A stretch of 64,000 bases of DNA from Volutella citrinella (Eukaryota; Ascomycota; Sordariomycetes; Hypocreales; Nectriaceae). This document shows positions 43,576 through 53,984 of this stretch, in pieces. The notes below the pieces were generated by a model. The model searched no databases, was not told where the DNA came from, and was given only the letters and a program-made list of their open reading frames with translations. Position 1 is the first letter of the stretch. Each line of letters begins with the position of its first letter. The position numbers and the translations under genes were made by a program. The stretch lies in the NCBI GenBank assembly GCA_034401135.1, contig JAWZSP010000006.1, forward strand, positions 62,001 through 126,000, in the 5' to 3' direction.

Positions 43576-45050
43576 ACAGCATAGAGTGTATAACACAAGA
43601 CATAAAAAGGCAAGCAAATCAAGTCGAATCACATTGACGAAACTTCCGGCCTCATTACTCACGAGTCACCAGCAACGTTGGCAGTGTCGCCACGCTCTCC
43701 CCACTTTCGACTGCCTCGACCCAGTTCTTGATATCGTCGGGGTTGACAACATTAACTGGAACTCTATGGCACGATGTTTGACGCGAGAATCATGCCGCTT
43801 AAATACTTCAAGTGGCTTTTGGAGACTCGCAGGCTGATCTGCCTTCGGCTGGCATATTTGTCCTCTTGAATGCTAACTGGGAGTCAAGTCTGTAAGGGTG
43901 GACGGTAACGCCCGTCGAACGGTGGGAAAAATCCAGGTTATAGACACAATTTCCTGTGAGCTGGAGAAAGGATGCAACTTGCAAAGGGCATTTGGCGACT
44001 TCAGTCACATCGTCTATGGACACAAGTGGACGAACCCAGCCACAGGCATCGAGTACGGTGGCAAACCAGGCGTGTCTCATACCTGGAGCAGGACTTACGA
44101 TGTCAAACCTGATAGCCAATGGGTTGCGAAAAAGGGCCAGATGATGTGCCTTTGGGTGCGTCTCGTTGGCCTGCGATTTTCCATCCGCCCCTCTGGCAAA
44201 GAGTTCTTCACTGTGGCAGCAAAATATTGCGCAGAGAAGCAAAGCCCGTTTCACCAGGAAGGCCCGGAGGAAGTCTGGGCTTTTGCGTCCAATTATGGTG
44301 GACAAGTCATCGCAGGGATAGGAGCCAGTGGAGATGGGGCTTGCGCGGAACAACACAAGTACGAGGACCTACCCAAGGACACTGATCCATAGTTTCCTGC
44401 TTCCCCTGGACGAATGCCTGGAGATAGCCGGCGGCGTGCAGGGAGGCGCGTTCTCGGCTGCTGGTACAATCAATTCATCGTTATTCACCCTATCCGGCCT
44501 TTATCGCTGAATGACAGGAGTGTTGAGATTGAGAGCGAGGCGCTATTGACGCCCATGACGCCTGCAACGCTGATTCGTCTACATTCCCCCATCATTGTAC
44601 GCTCTCGTAGAACTGCGGGGTACCGCCACAGACTTTTTAGGGCCAGGGAGCGAGATAACAGTTCCGGTTAGTACTGCAGTCACCAGGTGCGTGTTACGCT
44701 AAGGCTTGTGCCCCATAGCGTCTTGCCGTTCCGGTCTAGGAGGCCTAGCGTCGCGGTCGAGGCAAAATCCATGTCTCTGGAACTTAACTTCGTTATCTAT
44801 TGCCGGTTGAGTCCTAAATCCGTATGACATGATGCCATCTGGACTTGGTGCGTTGACTTCGCCTTGCTCGTGACACAGCAGAGACGGAGGCGGCCCTGTT
44901 TTCTATATATTCCAGTGCTCGGTTGATGCCTTTCTGCTCCACGGACCACAAGGATTGGCTGTCCTGCACTCTTCGTTTCCTCATCTCTTTCAACTCCACG
45001 TCGTCGTGTCTCTACGAAACCCTGCAACAGCATCTTGCCTCGCTTTCGAA
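43576..45050. other. poorly resolved region with coding remnants
   Basis: A 1.47-kb stretch. Both strands hold open frames of about 165-180 codons between 43,808 and 44,392, and neither matches a family I know. A protein-like minus-strand tail sits at its left end and is listed separately. The right part is the APC permease promoter. Confidence 0.3.
43655..43802 (-). pseudogene. unidentified C-terminal coding remnant
   Basis: On the minus strand 43762-43655 reads VPVNVVNPDDIKNWVEAVE... and ends LPTLLVTRE-stop, 35 residues with a natural protein-like composition. Immediately upstream, in a frame shifted by one base, comes LSGMILASNIVP. The two would join smoothly if a small indel were undone, so this may be the tail of a decayed gene. 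Farther upstream (near 44,440) the minus strand also reads ERASLHAAGYLQAF. I do not recognise the family. An intact gene with several short introns remains possible. Confidence 0.3.
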
Positions 45051-46595
45051 ATGTCGTCAACCGAGAGTAAGGAGCCTTCGGGCTCTGCCTCTCCAGTCCG
45101 GTGTCATTCTCGACAAGAGGGTAAATCCCAAGTCCAACTTGACCAGACACATCTCAAGAAGCGATTCACACTCATGTCCACCGTCGCTTTTGGCTTTACC
45201 ACTATGAACTCGTGGGTTGCCTTTGCCTCGGGCATTGCCGTGCCTCTGTCTTGCGGAGGGGCCCCGACCATCATCTATGGCCTCATCGTCGGCGGCGTCA
45301 TCATGAGCATCATAGCGGCTGGATTTGCTGAGTTGGCCTCTGCCTTTCCTTCGGCTGGTGGACAGTACCACATCGTATACATGACGTTTCCGCAATCGAC
45401 GCGACGCGTTGCCGCCTTCTTCACTGGATGGATCACAGTCATCTTCATCATGGGCGCGATAGCTTCCTGCAACTTCTTCGTCTCTGGGTTGATCCTGAAC
45501 CTGGCTTCGCTCTGGAACGAAGCATTCATCGTGCAGAATTGGCACGTATATCTTTTGCACGTCGCCTTGTGCGTCGTTGCCTTTTTGGCTGCGTCACGGG
45601 TTCCAGGTGCCATCGGTCGACTCGGAGTGGGTGTGCTCTGGCTCTCGATTGCTGGATTTGTCGCCTCAATGGTCACTCTTCTGGTCGTCAGCAAGAACAA
45701 GCAGTCCAGCACAGCAGTATTTGCCGATTACCGCAATGTCTCTGGGTGGGGAGACGGTTGGGCAGCCATCATCGGCATCACCAGTTGTCTCTGGGCTTAC
45801 TGTGGCTCTGACGCCCCGACTCACGTCTCGGAAGAAGTCGACAACCCGAGCCGCAACGTTCCCATCGCCATCGGTGTCACGATAGGTCTGGGCATTGTCA
45901 CTGTGCTCACCTGGAATATTTGCATGATGTTTGTCGTCACAGACATCCAGGCACTCATTGCGTCGGGCATTCCGATCCTCGAAGTGTACAACCAGGCTCT
46001 CAACTCTAGAGTCGCAACAACAATCTGGGGCATCTACTATATGGTGCTGTTCTACCAAATCGTCCTCAACCTCTTTGTATCCTCTGGTCGAATCATCTGG
46101 TCACTCTCCCGCGACGGCGGCGTTCCCTACTCGGGCTACATTTCTCACCTCCGATGGTCCAGCCCCGTCCGAGCCACTGCTGTCATGCTTGTCCTGCAGA
46201 TCATTGTCGGTATTTTGTATGTCGCTTCCACCCAGGCCTACAGCAGCTTCGTGAACCTTACATTGTTTGGTCTCAATATCACTGTGGTGCTTCCCCAGGC
46301 CGTCCTTCTGTTCACCGGCCGCGACAAACTGCCTCCTCGAGCCTTTTCATTGGGAAGATTTGGATATGCGACTAACGCGCTGTCCACCCTTTTTGCCCTC
46401 TTCTTCAGCATTACCTTTTTATTCCCCGTTGTTTATCCCGTCACTGCAAGCTCAATGAATTATTTGGTCGTCGTTTTTGCCACTGGGCTTGTCGTCATTA
46501 CATTGGCCTGGATTTTTGGTCTCCGTAACAAGTTTACGGGTCCTCGCATGGAATACTTAGCCCCCGTATCTGAAGGCAGCACATTGGCTAGGTGA
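45051..46595 (+). CDS. APC-superfamily amino acid/choline-type permease (ACT family)
   Basis: A single exon of 514 residues with about twelve membrane segments. Typical of the fungal amino acid/choline transporter family are FTLMSTVAFGFTTMNSWVA, FAELASAFPSAGGQYH, the substrate loop SCLWAYCGSDAPTHVSEEV and SRNVPIAIG. Relatives carry GABA, choline or other amines into the cell by proton symport. The start at 45051 follows a CT-rich leader; an upstream in-frame stretch lacks family similarity. It stands alone between a regulator gene and the aldoxime/nitrile block, so its substrate partner is unclear. Confidence 0.88.
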   Translation: MSSTESKEPSGSASPVRCHSRQEGKSQVQLDQTHLKKRFTLMSTVAFGFTTMNSWVAFASGIAVPLSCGGAPTIIYGLIVGGVIMSIIAAGFAELASAFPSAGGQYHIVYMTFPQSTRRVAAFFTGWITVIFIMGAIASCNFFVSGLILNLASLWNEAFIVQNWHVYLLHVALCVVAFLAASRVPGAIGRLGVGVLWLSIAGFVASMVTLLVVSKNKQSSTAVFADYRNVSGWGDGWAAIIGITSCLWAYCGSDAPTHVSEEVDNPSRNVPIAIGVTIGLGIVTVLTWNICMMFVVTDIQALIASGIPILEVYNQALNSRVATTIWGIYYMVLFYQIVLNLFVSSGRIIWSLSRDGGVPYSGYISHLRWSSPVRATAVMLVLQIIVGILYVASTQAYSSFVNLTLFGLNITVVLPQAVLLFTGRDKLPPRAFSLGRFGYATNALSTLFALFFSITFLFPVVYPVTASSMNYLVVVFATGLVVITLAWIFGLRNKFTGPRMEYLAPVSEGSTLAR

Positions 46596-47093
46596 ACCCA
46601 TTTAGCAAGACTAGCATTAATTAGAACAATGAAAACTTGCCGAATCATCAAAGATGAGTGCCCGGAACCTGGACAGTGATTGAGTTAATCTTACCACTGC
46701 TCGCACAATGACAAAATCTCCATTATCTACCCTCGAGCTCCAACACCACCTCCACATGTATTACGTATTACCCCAACCTGCACGTCCGAGGGCGGGTCCT
46801 AGCTTCAAAACAACGATAACACCATGGACTAACCGAAATGGAGATGCTTCACACCCGCACCATCGCTTGACTCGCGCCTTGAATTAGCGATTGCCAGCCT
46901 CAAAACCCCACCTCGCCGTTGACGCCGTTGACGCCGTGCTGAATCTGGACTAGAACCGACTTTCAGTGGGGTCAGTTGCATTTTAACCCATGACTTGCAT
47001 CCGTCTTGTGAAACCCACATCCTCCAACTCGCCCTCCAACCGCCATTGACGCTCGCCAGTCACAGCCTCGGAGTTGCTCTCCCGATTTGCATC
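46596..47093. other. intergenic region
   Basis: A 498-bp gap before the next regulator; the segment GTTGACGCCGTTGACGCCGTG near 46920 is a 9-bp tandem duplication. No gene is seen. Confidence 0.35.
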
Positions 47094-48768
47094 ATGTCAA
47101 CATTGACATTCTCGCTGGTTCCCCTCGCAGATACCGAGTCAGCTGCGGCCATTCCACCCCCGCGCAAAGAGAGGAAGACGAAGCGACCCTTTACGCGACA
47201 ACGGCGCGGGTGTCTGACGTGCCGCCAGCGCAGGAAGAAGTGCGACCAGACACTCCCAATATGCGGCCACTGCTTCCGTTTGAACCTAGTCTGTGAGCAA
47301 GAGGCACCTCGCAAGCTTCGGGTATCTACTCCTCCGGCCTCCCGTCAGCCCCAGCCTCCCTTGGGCGCTTCCGGGGAAAGCATCTCGAATCCTCCGCACG
47401 CGGTTATTAGTGACACCGGGACTGCGAGTCGGGTCCATGTGGGAGCCTGCCAGGTCGCCGTCGCGGCGTTCGCCAAGACACGGATCAACCAACCGCTGGA
47501 TCTGGTTCGTCCAGACGAGGGCCGGACCCAGGATCTCAGCGCTAGTCGCCGAACCATGATGCGATACTATACGACTACTCTCTCCGAAATCATGTCCACC
47601 AACAAGGAGAATAATTTCTTCCTGACCGGTTTGTTGTCCCAGCTGATCACCCTAGATCTAGGGTTACTGTGCGCACATGATGCTGACTGCAATGCTAGTC
47701 CTCCTGCCCATGGCGTTTGACTGCCCCCTTCTCTTGGATGCAATCACTGCCCTGTCTGCCGCACATCTGGCCGTGTCCTACTCCGAGTTTGTCCACACCT
47801 CTCTCCAGCATCGCGGCCGCGTTCTCTCGGCCCTCGGTGATTCCATCAAATATGGCAAGGGCCTGTCTAGCGAGATGTGTCTCGCCGTGGCCATGGTAAT
47901 GTGTGCAATGGAGGCCATCTCGGATGGGAGGAGCAGCAGCTGGGCACATCATCTCGCTGGTGCTGCTGCAGCTCTCCAGACAAGATGCGATTCCCTGGCC
48001 AGGTCGCAAGGCCACGACTCTCCCCTCGCTGACAGCCTGAGCTTCGAAGGCAAGTGCCTCCTCCGCGTTTTTGCCTACCACGATAGTCTCACCAGTATTT
48101 CTCTCGGTCGTCGGCCGCTGTTGACGGGAGACTACTGGATGTGCCAAGATGATGGCTTGGCAGACTCATATTGTGCATATGCGTCTCGGGTCATCTCCCT
48201 GTTGTCTGAGATTACGGTCCTCAAGTTCGAAGCCTCCGAATCCATGCAAGGGGCCGGTATCCTGCAGGATGCGATGCTACAAAAGGCCCAACATATTGCG
48301 CGTTGCCTTGAAGGATGGGAGTGTCGGCCTGCTGCGACTGACGATGAACCTCTCACCCTACTGAGCGAGACATATCGCAGCGCCGCCTTCATTCACCTCG
48401 GATCAGTACTCCGAGACTACTATCCACAAGCCATGTCAGAGATAATACCAGAGGGAACCGGCTTCCATATTAAGCGTATTTGTGACTTGGCACAGAGGAT
48501 CCCAGGCGGTTCCCTCGCTGAGATCTCGCTTCTCTTCCCGCTGTTCGTTGCCGGTATCGAGCTCGACGAGCCTCACCAGATGGACGTCATCCGAGACCGC
48601 CTAGTGGTGATGAACAAGTGGAGAAAGTTTAGAAACGCCGACGCTTGCGTTGAGATCCTGGATGAAGTTTGGAAAACGAGGCGCTGGGGAACACACGCAG
48701 TGAGCCAGGGGGTAGTTGCTTGGCAGGACGTGGCCCAGCATCGTGGATGGCAGCTGGCGTTATTTTGA
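47094..48768 (+). CDS. Zn2Cys6 fungal transcription factor beside nitrilase
   Basis: Two exons, 47094-47628 and 47699-48768, give about 534 residues. The zinc cluster is GCLTCRQRRKKCDQTLPICGHC followed by a Cys in LVCEQ, near residues 40-68, after a basic stretch. The intron (GTTTGT...GCTAG, 70 bp) joins FFLT to VLLPMAFDCPLLLDAI, the known start of this regulatory-domain family. Convergent with the nitrilase gene only 73 bp away, it is probably a regulator of the aldoxime/nitrile genes, though that is inferred from position only. Confidence 0.82.
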
Positions 48769-48841
48769 TATGTGAGATGGGAACAATTGGTAATATGAGT
48801 CTATTCCTAAGATTCACAGATTACACAACCAACCCTCATCA

Positions 48842-49819
48842 TTAACGAGTACTTTCTCTGTTGACCGACAATCGAAAGATGTCTGGCCTCCCATAGTGCC
48901 CCACGACGTCGAGATCATGCTTAAACGCAATCGTCTGGTCAACATTGATATCAACCACGACCGGCTCGGGGCCAAAAACGGGGCCAACAATGTACTCGCC
49001 ATCCGGGCCTATCACCCCAGATCCACCGGGGAAGAGATCTTTTGCTCCGACACCCTTTTCAAAGGCTTCGGCGAGTTCCGATGGCACAGCTTCAGCGTCG
49101 AGATAGGTGGCCGCGGCAACCACAAAGCATCGCCCCTCAAATGCGTACTGACGTGACGCGAGCTGGTGCGGTGAAGTCATGTCTGGCCACAGCGCGACAT
49201 GGATCTGCTCGTCTTCCTCGTGGAGGGCTTGTCTGATGAGAGGGTGAAAGTGCTCCCAGCAAACCGCAGCACCAACCCGTCCCCATGGCGTGTCATATGC
49301 TCGCAGTCCGCTCGCGTCTCCAGCTGCCCAGACAACACGCTCGGTGTGTGTTGGAGTAAGCTTCCGATGGATTCCGCGGAGAGCGCCGTCGCTCCCTATC
49401 AGGGCCACGCTGTTGTAAATGGTTGCACCGGTTGGTCGTGATCGCTCGTTGAAGCCGAGAATGACTTCAACGCCCTGCTCTCGGGCAGCGTCTTTGATCC
49501 GCTGCATCTGGGAACTCGACGCTGACATACTGGCCTCGACAAGCCTCCTGTACCAGACACGTGCCTCTGGATCGTTCCAGCCTGCCATACCAAACACCCA
49601 TGCGGGATATCCGCCCAGCCATGTCTCCGGGAAGGCGACAATATTGGCCCCAGCCGCTGCTGCTACTCCAATCTCCTTAACTGCAGTTTGGATGCCGGCT
49701 TCGAGGTCGAGCATGCGAGGAGCTCGCTGTACTATGTAGATCCTGGTTGTGCGTGCTTCTGAGGACTCTTTGGGAGTGAGGTTAGGGGTCAAGTCGGGGG
49801 TTGAGTTGGTGGAATCCAT
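48842..49819 (-). CDS. nitrilase
   Basis: A single exon of 325 residues, normal for the family. The catalytic triad is visible: Glu in FPETWLGGYP near residue 64, Lys in HRKLTPTHTERVVWAAGD near 148, and Cys in AVCWEHFHPL near 182. The segment after the Cys (WEHFHPL rather than a WENYMPL-type form) is variable among nitrilases. The enzyme hydrolyses a nitrile to the acid and ammonia. A cyanide hydratase is a less likely reading. The aldoxime dehydratase gene lies 880 bp away and divergent, so it probably supplies the nitrile substrate. No targeting signal is seen. Confidence 0.9.
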   Translation of the reverse strand: MDSTNSTPDLTPNLTPKESSEARTTRIYIVQRAPRMLDLEAGIQTAVKEIGVAAAAGANIVAFPETWLGGYPAWVFGMAGWNDPEARVWYRRLVEASMSASSSQMQRIKDAAREQGVEVILGFNERSRPTGATIYNSVALIGSDGALRGIHRKLTPTHTERVVWAAGDASGLRAYDTPWGRVGAAVCWEHFHPLIRQALHEEDEQIHVALWPDMTSPHQLASRQYAFEGRCFVVAAATYLDAEAVPSELAEAFEKGVGAKDLFPGGSGVIGPDGEYIVGPVFGPEPVVVDINVDQTIAFKHDLDVVGHYGRPDIFRLSVNRESTR

Positions 49820-50697
49820 GCTGGCGAACGGTGGCGGGCGATGGTCGTGATGGACTGATCTGTATCAATCAGCTTGAGGACAATGTAGTCGGACACACCT
49901 GGGCCTCTTCTTCTTTTATCCGATAGCATTGATCGCTATGCGAGTGGCTGGATTGTGTTTTACGTAAGTTGAACATACCATCAGATGAATAGAAATAGCT
50001 GTAGTTTGCCGGCTCCAATGGATCCTTGTTCCGTCGGTAATACGGACTAGAACCTTCTGATTCGAGAGTAGTAATCGGAAGAATGTACGAATACACTGGC
50101 CTTCAAAGGTATGCCTGTCTTGCATATCTTCTAGCTGCCAAGCATAGTGTCGACGGCATGGAGGGGGTCCGAATCGTTGCTAGCGTCACCGGCGTCAACG
50201 GCGTCAATAGCGTCCATGGCGAAAAAGGCGTCCTAGGCGTCACGAGATCAACTGCGATAATGGCGCCAACGGCGATAATGGCGTCACTAGCGCCAAAAAG
50301 CCTTAGCTAGGAAAACGAGAACACAGGCCCCTTGCTCTTTAGGCATCTGAGCACCCAAGGGCGCTTGTTGGGCTCGCGTCGGAAACACAAGGCACCTGAC
50401 GCGCTACGATGCGAATTACCAAGGGCAATCCTGGACTTACCCAAGCCAAGACAACCATTAGTAATTGGTGTCATAAATACTAAGCATTTCCAAGTTTATC
50501 GGCTGTCAGACAGGTCATATCAAAGATTATAATCGGTACTGGGGGTTGATCTCTGATTCCAACCCGCCTGTCCTTGCGATCGATGACACCCGGATATTGC
50601 GCAGATATCTAAGCAAGGTAAGACGCGTCTACGTTGATGATCATAGATCTTTCTAATCTCTTGCTTGTATTCACGGTGCTGATTGAACTCCTGTAGC
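49820..50697. promoter_or_regulatory. divergent promoter region, nitrilase / aldoxime dehydratase, with minisatellite
   Basis: An 878-bp gap with outward-facing starts. Its middle holds a 9-bp minisatellite (50182-50297). I see no gene or clear TATA box. Confidence 0.4.
50182..50297 (+). repeat. degenerate 9-bp minisatellite (GGCGTCAAY)
   Basis: About thirteen units of nine bases lie head to tail: agcgtcacc, ggcgtcaac, ggcgtcaat, agcgtccat, ggcgaaaaa, ggcgtccta and so on to agcgccaaa, with one 8-base unit near 50254. Most keep GGCG or AGCG at the start. The copies differ, so it is not a fresh expansion. It lies between the nitrilase and aldoxime dehydratase genes. Read on the plus strand it gives Gly-Val-Asn-type triplets in a short open frame, but I do not think it is coding. 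Confidence 0.65.
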
Positions 50698-51777
50698 ATG
50701 TCCAAGCAGCGCTTCTTGGAGCCGGCAATACCCTGCCACTTGCAGGTCGAGCGAACGCAGCCCCTTCGCCAGCCCGGATGCTTCAGGGGCCCTCAGCAGG
50801 CCTCCTATTCTGCAAGATTCCTCGAAACTGCCAAGGAAATCGTCTCCATTGACTTGGGCATACAATGCCTTTCCTCTGCCGACCCTACTGTGGCAATTGA
50901 CCTGATCCACGGGGCCATCAACGCCGCATTCGGGCCCCAGCACCATGTTCGGTCCAGCTTCACAGATTCAAGTGGCTACTATAACATTGTTTTCACACTC
51001 TACTGGATTGACCCTCTAGTCTATCAGAAGTGGGAGCAGAGTATGCCAGCCGATTGGTGGCACCAAGGACTCCCTGCTGACGGTGAGATTGGCATCTTCA
51101 AGGAAGTGTACATGGTCCCAATCACGGATACGGAGACTACGTTTGCGCTTCCAAATCCGGAGGGATACTCCGTCATTGCGCAAAAGATGAGTGGAGAGAC
51201 TGACACTCACGAATATTGGGGCTCTGCTCGAGACCGTATCCCTCGGGCGCAGACAGAGGATCTTGAGCCTTGCGGCCGTCCATCCCTCCCAGATCGGGCA
51301 CAACTCATCGACTCTCGTGGTAGAGTTGTCGTAGTCGAACCTCATGATAATGTTTGCCTCATCCGCTCTGGGCAGGTCTGGCACAACAGCACCGAGGCAG
51401 AGGTCGCGTCGTACAATGTCGAGATTAAGCCGACGCTCGACAGCGGGATGGAGGAACTCGATACCCACAGCCGCCAGTTTGGCTGCTTCTCGAACCGCTA
51501 CTTGCGTGTGGAGGATGAGAATGGGAAGCCTATTGGCAAATCATGGAGTATCAGCTCATGGGAGTCATTGGGGCACCTGGAGAAGTGGTCACTGACGCCT
51601 AAGCACAAGCAAATATTTGGTACTCAGATTAACCACTTCAATCGCATGGACAGGGAGGGAGTCGAGCCGCATCTCAACCTATGGCATGAGTTGATGGTCT
51701 TGCGAAAGGATCATCAGTCTTTTACTTACTTCAACTGCCATAGGCAAACCGGCATGCTGAGAACAGTCTTTAATTGA
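50698..51777 (+). CDS. haem-containing aldoxime dehydratase
   Basis: A single exon of 359 residues, the normal length. Family marks are all present: an N-terminal [41 protein letters not shown], the [12 protein letters not shown] segment, [11 protein letters not shown], and near the end HELMVLRKD ... [12 protein letters not shown]. The His in LWHELMVL (near residue 327) should be the axial haem ligand and the Arg/Ser/His around YWGSARDR and [10 protein letters not shown] the catalytic set. The enzyme removes water from an aldoxime to give a nitrile. With the divergent nitrilase it forms an aldoxime-to-nitrile-to-acid route, known in bacteria and some Fusarium. A fungus may use it on plant-derived aldoximes such as phenyl- or indole-acetaldoxime. 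Confidence 0.9.
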   Translation: MSKQRFLEPAIPCHLQVERTQPLRQPGCFRGPQQASYSARFLETAKEIVSIDLGIQCLSSADPTVAIDLIHGAINAAFGPQHHVRSSFTDSSGYYNIVFTLYWIDPLVYQKWEQSMPADWWHQGLPADGEIGIFKEVYMVPITDTETTFALPNPEGYSVIAQKMSGETDTHEYWGSARDRIPRAQTEDLEPCGRPSLPDRAQLIDSRGRVVVVEPHDNVCLIRSGQVWHNSTEAEVASYNVEIKPTLDSGMEELDTHSRQFGCFSNRYLRVEDENGKPIGKSWSISSWESLGHLEKWSLTPKHKQIFGTQINHFNRMDREGVEPHLNLWHELMVLRKDHQSFTYFNCHRQTGMLRTVFN

Positions 51778-51896
51778 AGTTGTCTTGTCTTTTCCGCATC
51801 ACATACGGAGAATTTTCGTCACACACGAATTCAACAATGACTTGGTAGCCGTACCGGGCTGGCGCTACATGGAGAGAGTCGGGCATGGTAGATTTC

Positions 51897-53466
51897 TTAG
51901 CCTGTGTTAAGTATCTGTCCTAGTCTCTGGGACTGTCTTATTATCCATTCAATCTGTCCATCACGAATAGCATTCCCCATGATATCGCCCTCCAAAAGCT
52001 CAAGGACTATCTTCAAAGTGTTATATGCCATGAATAAGCCGGATGCGACTACCTGCTGCGCGTGCTGGGCTTCCTCCCTAGAAATTATTTGACTCGCAGT
52101 GTTCTCGTCGGGAGATGGCTGCACCACGGATGGCAGAAGCACCGGCATTGCCCTCAGACCACCCGCAGTTGTATCTCCAGTAAGAAATGGCACACTGGCG
52201 CATATTTCGTCGACGAGAACCTGGGCTCTGGATAGGAGGGCGGGTGGGAGCACGCGCTGTCCGCAGTCACGTTCCAGAGATGATAGGCTCACAAGGCAAT
52301 TGCCGATGAGTGACAGGCAGCCTAGCTCAGTAAGTCGGTGCCGATTATAAGAGTTTGCGATGGAAATGCTTGCGTAGACGGCGGGATTCGCGTGGCTGTA
52401 CGCACAAGCAGCCTGTATTGATGGGGAGAGAGAACAAGCCGGAACAGATGCCACTTTCCAAGCCGGTGGAAGGGTATTCGACCAGAGACTGCAATCGCTG
52501 GCGAGATTAATGGCTCCTCTGAGGGTTTCATGCGAGCTCAAGGCTGTCCTTGCCAGGAGCTTGAGCCGAGAGAGCCTGAATGCGAGTGTATCCGCCTCCA
52601 CCGCCGGGCTGTACACCCGGGCCCAGGCATGGCATTCCCAGACATCTCGAAGAGTCTCAAAGCCTCCTAGCTCATCGAAACCGTGCCAAGTGTGTTGAAG
52701 TAGCCTGTTCCGAGTGGCAACGGCCAGGCGCCACGATAGTTCGTCCTCGTAGTTCAGGGAACCGCGGTGTTTCAACAGAGCAATAGAGCCAAGCATATGC
52801 GTGCGAGACCTCGATACGCCGTCATTGCTTCTCCCAAAATTGGCACGGGCATTTTCGTACGCCTCTAGAACAAGAGTCGTCATGAGAAGCTCGTTGGACT
52901 TGCTTTGCGTCGATTTGGTGAGGGCTTCATTAGTTCGGATCACCGCCTCGGTGTATGTTCTATAGCCCATGACTGAGTGACCTCCAGTCGAACGGTGCAA
53001 GTGAGCCACCTCGAGAGCAAGCGCCGTGGTGGCCTTGGCCAGGGGAGAATGTGGGCTGCACGTCGCATACATGCCTGGGAGGATGCCGAAGATACTACAG
53101 GTAGCTTGACTATCGTAGCAGCGGCTGTAGTGAAAGAAGAAGAAGCCCAAGGCATCGATCTCGTAGTTTAACGGCGGACTGGGAGGAATTCGTGATGATA
53201 GCTGTGCGGCCGTAGCGGTCGTCTTGCGCCTCTGCGAATGTCGTATCCTAATCTTGACGGTTTCGTCCCGGTGCGACTTGTCGAAGATATCACCATAGCC
53301 TGGACACGAGCCTTCTCTAGCAAGGCAGTTTCCACAGGCCGGCGTTCTCTGATCACACTATAGGCCTTCAGCTCAGTTCAAACCGGATCAAGACAACGCT
53401 ACGACTCACCTTGACCTTCCTGTCCCGGCACCTCCGACACCCCTTACTTGGACCGTTGTATACCAT
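51897..53466 (-). CDS. Zn2Cys6 fungal transcription factor beside aldoxime dehydratase
   Basis: Two exons, 53466-53410 and 53357-51897, give 505 residues. The 52-bp intron splits the zinc cluster, a common arrangement; joined it reads GCRRCRDRKVKCDQRTPACGNC with a final Cys in GSC, residues about 8-38. A basic linker (RIRHSQRRKTTATA) and a Fungal_trans_2-type region follow, containing PLAKATTALALEVAH and long helices. It is convergent with the aldoxime dehydratase gene, 119 bp apart. With the other regulator at 47-48.8 kb it brackets the two enzymes. One or both could control them. Confidence 0.8.
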
Positions 53467-53984
53467 TTCGTTGGAGCAGGGGGTGGAAGATGAGGAATGA
53501 AGATGCGTTGAGAGGTTGCTGATCGATGCGGGATAGAAATGTGCCACCTCAGCCGGTGATCCCTGTATCCCTGTCCAAATGTCAGCAATGCCGTCTCCGC
53601 AAGGGCACCCCAAATTCAGGTTAGTTCCCTTTGCTCAGCCACGCTCTGACATGATCCCTGTGTTTCAATTGCTAAGCCAGTTTCAGAGGATACTTGCGAT
53701 TACGGTATGCGGACCAACTTCCCGAATTACAGAAGCTTCACAACTGAATCCATCAGGCTCAATTCGGAGGCTCCTTGCGAAATAATAAGCCATGGTGATG
53801 GAATGGCCTACGTTATGGTCTGTTGAGCCTCACTCGGCTCATCTGGAATTTTGGCCTCGAGCCCTGGAGTCTGCAGCTGTCGGAGTATAAAGAGGTAAGA
53901 TGCTAACCACTAACTGCAACTCATCAATCACTCATATCGCAAACATCATTCAACACGCAAATCAGAATCATAGAACCTTCAATC
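53467..53984. promoter_or_regulatory. divergent promoter region, regulator / lipocalin-fold gene
   Basis: A 518-bp gap between outward starts, with a TATA box at 53886 for the plus-strand gene. Nothing else is seen. Confidence 0.4.
53886..53892 (+). promoter_or_regulatory. TATA box before lipocalin-fold gene
   Basis: TATAAAG about 100 bp before the ATG at 53985. Confidence 0.5.

Noticed and set aside
43808..44392. two overlapping open frames of about 165-180 codons on opposite strands
   Set aside because: At most one could be real, and neither shows a motif, signal peptide or family likeness; kept only as an unresolved region.
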